From contig URAM01000036.1 in assembly GCA_900545815.1 (NCBI GenBank), forward strand, positions 1 to 17,226: a DNA stretch of 17,226 nucleotides, given 5' to 3'. The stretch's first letter is position 1, and each line of letters begins with the position of its first letter. The notes below the pieces were generated by a model. It was given only the letters and a program-made list of their open reading frames with translations, was not told the origin of the DNA and ran no database searches. Shown here piece by piece: positions 14,427 through 17,226 of the stretch. The translations under genes and the position numbers were made by a program. The DNA is from an uncultured Eubacteriales bacterium. Lineage in GTDB: Bacteria; Bacillota; Clostridia; Oscillospirales; Oscillospiraceae.

Positions 14427-14528
14427 TTGATTTTATGGGGTTTTTCGGGTATTCTTAACTTAATATTTTTGCTTGTTCTCCCCATCAGTTCTCCCCGTTT
14501 TCCGAGGTGCTGATGTTGAGATAAATAC

Positions 14529-14617
14529 GGAGCGGTATCGAAGTGGTCATAACGGGACTGACTCGAAATCAGTTGAACCGCAAGGTTCCGTGGGTTCGAA
14601 TCCCACCCGCTCCGCCA
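14529..14617 (+). tRNA. tRNA-Ser(CGA)
   Basis: A complete 89-nt class II tRNA. The acceptor GGAGCGG pairs with CCGCTCC (14607-14613), followed by discriminator G and encoded CCA (14615-14617). The anticodon loop CTCGAAA in stem ACTGA/TCAGT gives CGA (14564-14566), reading UCG. The variable arm is GAACC-GCAA-GGTTC and the T arm GTGGG/CCCAC. The 3' end is the probable integration site of the element on its right. Confidence 0.96.
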
Positions 14618-14625
14618 GAAATCAC

Positions 14626-14663
14626 GCCAGTAGTCGGTTTTTCCGGCTGCTGGCTTTTCTTTT
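14626..14663 (+). terminator. Terminator of tRNA-Ser(CGA)
   Basis: A 12-bp stem with two G-U pairs (14626-14637/14643-14654), a five-T loop and the tail TTTTCTTTTT. It reaches the last bases of the convergent integrase gene, so its T tail is only partly element sequence. Confidence 0.85.
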
Positions 14664-15824
14664 TCAGTTCTGTGCAAAGCCCAAGCCATTGAGCATTGCA
14701 TCAGCCGAAGTCAGCTTCGAGCTGTAATCCAGATGTGCGTAAATGTTCGCCGTAGTTGAGAAGTCGCTGTGACCAAGCCATTCCTGAATCTGCTTCATGG
14801 GAACACCGTTTGCCAGAAGAAGCGAGGCACAGCTATGCCGGAGATCGTGATACCTGATCTGCCTCATCCCCTTCGCCTTGAGCAGCTTCGGAAAGCTCTC
14901 TGTGACGTAGTGAGGCTTGATTAGATCGCCAATCTCATTGACACATACATACTCAAGATAGTCCTTGATGTAGCTGCGTCCGCACAAGCGGCGGTTTTCC
15001 TGCTGTTCTTCTTTCAGCGTAAGAAGTCTTTCCCGCATGAACGGAACAAGAGGCAGTGTCCTCATACTCGATTTGGTCTTTGTGGTGTCCGACGCAACCA
15101 GAACGCGCTTGCCGTCAAGATCACAGGAAGTAACCGTGTGACGGATGGTGATGGTGTTCTGGTCAAAGTCGATGGCATCCCATTTCAGACCGATTGCTTC
15201 ACTCCGGCGCAGACCGTAGAACGCACCGAACAGAATTGGCAGTTCAAGTTTGCTTCCCTTTGAAGCCTCGAAAAGAGCGTTGACCTCATCGGCATCATAG
15301 AAGCTGCCGACGTAGCGGTCTTTCTTCGGACGCTCAACCTTATCCGCCGGGTTTACATCAATCAGGTCGATCTTCACAGCATACTTGAGAGCTTTGTGAA
15401 TATTGGCGTGATAATGAATGACCGAGGACGGGCTGACACGCTCAAGCTCACTCAGGTAAAACTCCTGAATGTCTTTTGCGGTCAGGTTCTTGAGCGTCAC
15501 TTCCTTTTCGCGGAAGTACGGTGCTACAATCTTCTTAACCGTAGTCGAGTATGAAGCGAATGTCGGGACTGCAACCGAGCTTTTGATGATGTCGAGCCAC
15601 TTTTCCATATAGTCCGCGAACAGAATGTCTCCATTCATGACCTTCGGCTCTTCGGGATTGAAATTGCGTCGTGCGTCCATCAGGATTGCTTCGGCGCGTT
15701 TTTTGTTTCCCTTCACAGTAAGCCCGGTGGAAATCCACTTGGTCTTTCTTTTTCCGAGAGAATCGGTGTAGTTCAACACGGCGTAGTAATATCCGCTTTT
15801 TTCGCGGAGATGTCCTGCTACCAT
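14664..15824 (-). CDS. int: Tyrosine-type site-specific integrase
   Basis: The 386-residue recombinase would insert and excise the element. An N-terminal arm-binding domain (about 1-55) opens with a YYYAVLNY..LGKRKTKWISTGL pattern of the AP2-like type. A SAM-like core-binding domain (about 68-160) follows, then the catalytic domain with Arg206 (GLRRSEA), a lysine near 249-251, His326 and Arg329 (YHDLRH), His352 (LGHSD) and the nucleophile Tyr362 (IYAHLD). All catalytic residues are present. The frame opens at 15854, but ATG 15824-15822 is chosen because AGGAGG (15836-15831) stands 6 nt before it. The gene ends 47 bp from the 3' end of tRNA-Ser(CGA), the likely attachment site. It is preceded by its own -10 element and by the excisionase gene. 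Confidence 0.95.
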   Translation of the reverse strand: MVAGHLREKSGYYYAVLNYTDSLGKRKTKWISTGLTVKGNKKRAEAILMDARRNFNPEEPKVMNGDILFADYMEKWLDIIKSSVAVPTFASYSTTVKKIVAPYFREKEVTLKNLTAKDIQEFYLSELERVSPSSVIHYHANIHKALKYAVKIDLIDVNPADKVERPKKDRYVGSFYDADEVNALFEASKGSKLELPILFGAFYGLRRSEAIGLKWDAIDFDQNTITIRHTVTSCDLDGKRVLVASDTTKTKSSMRTLPLVPFMRERLLTLKEEQQENRRLCGRSYIKDYLEYVCVNEIGDLIKPHYVTESFPKLLKAKGMRQIRYHDLRHSCASLLLANGVPMKQIQEWLGHSDFSTTANIYAHLDYSSKLTSADAMLNGLGFAQN

Positions 15825-15874
15825 AATTATCCTCCTTCTTTGTAGCAGAGACACCTACCTGATACCGTGCTTCT

Positions 15875-15894
15875 ATTATACCAGAACCGGGTTC
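15875..15894 (-). promoter_or_regulatory. Integrase promoter with palindrome in its spacer
   Basis: TATAAT (15880-15875) lies about 50 bp before the int start. No good -35 is present. A perfect 11-bp palindrome GAACC-C-GGTTC (15894-15884) lies 3 bp upstream of the -10, inside the RNA polymerase footprint. A repressor or activator bound there would directly control integrase, but the binding protein is unknown. Confidence 0.6.
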
Positions 15895-15921
15895 GAATTG
15901 GAGGACCTCTGCCGAACATTT

Positions 15922-15933
15922 TTTGTAAACAAA
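15922..15933. repeat. TTTGT-AA-ACAAA inverted repeat between xis and int
   Basis: A 12-bp A/T-rich inverted repeat, 14 bp behind the excisionase stop codon. It could be a weak terminator remnant or a binding site for the excisionase; position is the only evidence. Confidence 0.35.
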
Positions 15934-15946
15934 TTGAGTCCAAGCA

Positions 15947-16186
15947 TTACGCCGTGACTGCTTCTCCGCAACCGATGCAGAGAAACGTGAAAAGATGAGC
16001 CTTCGGAATACGATAGGCTCTGCCGACTTTGAGACAACAGATTTTGCCTTCCCGCAGGATGCGGTAGCCGGTCTTTGTGCTGATGCTGAGTATTTCGCAC
16101 ATCTGCTCAATGCTCATCACATCGGGATAGTCTTTCAGCATGAGCTTGTAGGCATCGCGCTGAGAAATGGTTGATGCGGTATTCAC
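15947..16186 (-). CDS. Excisionase-like helix-turn-helix protein
   Basis: A 79-residue protein with a MerR-like/HTH_17 DNA-binding fold: MSIEQMCEILSISTKTGYRILREGK, then the wing LKVGRAYRIPKAHLFTFL. Proteins of this kind beside tyrosine integrases act as recombination directionality factors, bending att DNA to favour excision; some also regulate transcription. An in-frame GTG at 16201 overlaps the ribosome site. GTG 16186-16184 is preferred because GGAGGTGA (16200-16193) is then correctly placed. The short tail LCIGCGEAVTA is atypical. It lies 122 bp before int on the same strand and follows a long structured leader. Excisionase is the likely role from size, fold and position, but a plain regulator is not excluded. 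Confidence 0.8.
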   Translation of the reverse strand: MNTASTISQRDAYKLMLKDYPDVMSIEQMCEILSISTKTGYRILREGKICCLKVGRAYRIPKAHLFTFLCIGCGEAVTA

Positions 16187-16446
16187 CCGTCTCACCTCCA
16201 CAAGATTTGTTTTTGCCTTATCAGCAAAAGGATAGGCAGCAGTCCTTTTTGAGTAGACTGCTGCCCATAGTTTTTGATGATAAAGCCCTTTCGGGCGTTT
16301 TCATATTGTTTATTCTTCCGGCATATTTGCAGCTCGCGCCCCTGCCGAATAGGGAATGCTGCGGACTACCAATGGTCAATCGGTATCATGGGACTCTCAC
16401 CCCTCCGAGGATCGCTCCGAGCCGCCCATTCAAAGAAAAGACGGAA
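16187..16446 (-). ncRNA. Candidate structured 5' leader RNA of the excisionase gene
   Basis: A promoter at 16479-16452 would give a leader of about 260 nt before the excisionase gene. On the minus strand CTTCCG at its 5' end can pair with CGGAAG at 16320-16315, enclosing a folded domain. That domain includes GCAGC/GCTGC with an inner CCCT/AGGG stem (16362-16329). Behind it lie GCCC-GAAA-GGGC (16296-16285) with a T-rich tail, a perfect 10-bp stem GGCAGCAGTC/GACTGCTGCC (16265-16235) and TTTTGC/GCAAAA (16229-16211), just before the ribosome site. The shape, a closed domain followed by a terminator-like hairpin, resembles an attenuation leader. No known riboswitch class was recognised. Confidence 0.45.
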
Positions 16447-16451
16447 GTATC

Positions 16452-16479
16452 ATTATACCCGGCATCTGCATCGTCGCAA
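16452..16479 (-). promoter_or_regulatory. Promoter of the excisionase leader transcript
   Basis: TTGCGA (16479-16474), a 16-nt spacer and a perfect TATAAT (16457-16452) on the minus strand, with the start expected near 16445. Confidence 0.65.
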
Positions 16480-16681
16480 GCAGCCGCACCACACGACTGT
16501 TATAGCTCTCCGGAGGTCGCTCACTCCCTTTCGGGAGGTCTTGGCGTCGGAAGCTGTGTTGCTTCGCAGAAGCGGAAAGATCCGCAGCACTGAACTATTC
16601 AGTTTTCAAGGATCAGTGAAGAGTGATTTGCCTCTCTTCACCATCCCACGGACAAAAAAGAAGCTAATGTAAGGTATATCA
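16480..16681. other. Hairpin-rich non-coding stretch behind the sigma-like gene
   Basis: No gene is supported here; the open frames lack ribosome sites and run across inverted repeats. It contains CTCCC/GGGAG (16524-16537), which has a GAAA loop on the minus strand. A contiguous three-way junction follows: outer arms 16556-16561/16585-16590 with inner hairpins 16562-16572 and 16573-16584. There are also CTGAA-CTA-TTCAG (16591-16603 region), next to a TTGAAAACTGAATAG-like minus-strand motif, and GTGAAGAG/CTCTTCAC (16616-16623/16634-16641). Such packing suggests a structured RNA or a protein-binding DNA region; the transcribed strand is not certain. Confidence 0.5.
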
Positions 16682-17179
16682 TCAAAATTTTTTGAAAAAG
16701 TATTTTGCTTTCTTCATGATTAGTGTCGCAGCATTGTAAACACTTTGCCGCTGCATATTGTTGGCAGCAGCATAATCAATTTTTGACTGTCCACCGATGA
16801 TGCAATTCAGGTAGATGTCAAGTTGCCTCGGCGTAAGCGTTGCACGAAACTCCTTTTCTGACATCCAGAACATAACGCTTTCCTCCATGCTGGAAGAATC
16901 AATCAACCAGTATGGTTCTAAATCCTCACAACCCTCATAGCTGACATAGCTTAAGGACAGCACACTTGCCCGTTCTTCGGCTGTTTTGCCTTCAGTTCCG
17001 GAAATGGGAACTCCTTGCTTTGAGCGGCGCAGTCTTTTTTCCTCTGCGCGGAGGATTCGCATGACCTTACGGTCAACCTCCGTCACTTCGCCGGTGATTT
17101 TCACGCGCACCATGCACTTTCCGTCCTCCGTAGTCCAGAGGTCGTAGTCGAACTCGATAGGGGTCTTAGGGATTTTCAT
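16682..17179 (-). CDS. Sigma-70 region 4-like regulator of the mobile element
   Basis: A 165-residue soluble protein. The C-terminal part (about 113-160, LTPRQLDIYLNCIIGGQSKI then AAANNMQRQSVYNAATLIMKKA) is a helix-turn-helix of the sigma-70 region 4 / LuxR-like kind. The N-terminal part resembles the poorly conserved front half of sigma-like ORFs carried by Tn916-like and other clostridial integrative elements. These proteins are thought to activate or modulate element genes, including excision. ATG 17179-17177 has AAAGGA about 8 nt upstream. A stem CCGCTGC/GCAGCGG (17192-17211) stands just before that site. Its position ahead of the structured region and xis suggests that it acts on them, but a complete sigma factor (region 2) is absent. 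Confidence 0.75.
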   Translation of the reverse strand: MKIPKTPIEFDYDLWTTEDGKCMVRVKITGEVTEVDRKVMRILRAEEKRLRRSKQGVPISGTEGKTAEERASVLSLSYVSYEGCEDLEPYWLIDSSSMEESVMFWMSEKEFRATLTPRQLDIYLNCIIGGQSKIDYAAANNMQRQSVYNAATLIMKKAKYFFKKF

Positions 17180-17191
17180 TGTTCATCCTTT

Positions 17192-17211
17192 CCGCTGCGC
17201 GGGAGCAGCGG
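17192..17211 (-). repeat. GC-rich hairpin before the sigma-like gene
   Basis: A perfect 7-bp stem CCGCTGC/GCAGCGG with a 6-nt loop lies immediately upstream of the ribosome site. There is no T run. It may be the end of an upstream gene's transcript or a translational control element; the upstream gene is outside the window. Confidence 0.4.
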
Positions 17212-17226
17212 GAAGGGTGAAGACAG

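Larger units (their letters stand above)
14605..17226. mobile_element. Left end of an integrative (probably conjugative or mobilizable) element at tRNA-Ser(CGA)
   Basis: From the 3' end of tRNA-Ser(CGA) the window holds a tyrosine integrase, an excisionase-like HTH protein, a structured non-coding stretch and a sigma-like regulator, all reading toward the tRNA. This order is typical of the recombination end of Tn916-like and related clostridial elements. Base composition looks less GC-rich than the genes to the left. The right end, and any conjugation or cargo genes, are outside the window. The left boundary is inferred from the tRNA, since the second att copy cannot be seen. Confidence 0.8.

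Noticed and set aside
14461..14500. Direct repeat GTTCTCCCC as an att site or CRISPR-like repeat
   Set aside because: Two 9-bp copies 14 bp apart in low-complexity C/T sequence; no third copy and no fit with the tRNA 3' end.
15535..16110. 191-codon minus-strand frame overlapping int and xis
   Set aside because: It overlaps both genes in another frame and shows only shifted readings of them.
16171..16672. Two plus-strand frames of 132 and 140 codons in the mobile element
   Set aside because: Both cross strong hairpins, lack good ribosome sites, and one overlaps the excisionase gene; the composition does not look like protein.

Overview
The window looks like chromosomal DNA of a GC-rich, low-sporadic-AT Bacillota of the Clostridia, most like gut Oscillospiraceae. 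Support comes from family content and style: a T-box-controlled leuA, strong AGGAGG ribosome binding sites, consensus sigma-A promoters, a TPKTG sortase-anchored protein, and a PcrA carrying an extra segment after Walker A. The species cannot be named from sequence alone.

Positions 1-7105, plus strand: the end of fusA (EF-G) and tuf (EF-Tu, with an unusual insertion near switch I/II) close the str-type translation operon at a UUCG-loop terminator. Then come cysE (serine acetyltransferase) with its own promoter and terminator, and a pcrA unit. The pcrA unit continues into a PPC/DUF296 protein, a 61-residue DUF6440-like protein and a patatin-like phospholipase. A 15-bp bidirectional terminator separates it from the convergent leuA.

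Positions 7196-9297, minus strand: leuA (class of long 2-isopropylmalate synthases) behind a complete T-box leader with promoter, stem I, a candidate CTG (Leu) specifier, the T-box sequence and a terminator. Uncharged tRNA-Leu should therefore switch on leucine synthesis.

Positions 9351-9672, plus strand: a tRNA-Ser(TGA)-tRNA-Ser(GCT) operon with a consensus promoter and terminator. Directly behind it lie a tandem 9-bp repeat and the broken C-terminal end of a tyrosine integrase, the scar of an old integrative element.

Positions 9971-14245: a flavin reductase-like gene, a 578-residue regulator with two HTH-like units, and, divergent from it, a secreted TPKTG-anchored surface protein.

Positions 14273-17226: a promoter, a 5' fragment of a diverged tRNA-Ser(CGA), an intact tRNA-Ser(CGA) and then the edge of a second mobile element. 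The element reads sigma-like regulator, about 480 bp of hairpin-rich non-coding DNA, excisionase-like HTH protein and tyrosine integrase, all on the minus strand, with the integrase ending 47 bp from the tRNA 3' end. This is the standard end of an integrative conjugative or mobilizable element; the rest lies beyond the window.

The parts most worth a second look are the two integrase traces at neighbouring serine tRNAs, the tRNA-Ser fragment with compensated base pairs, the structured leader before the excisionase gene, the palindrome inside the integrase promoter, and the EF-Tu insertion. No complete undescribed defence or biosynthetic system is visible.
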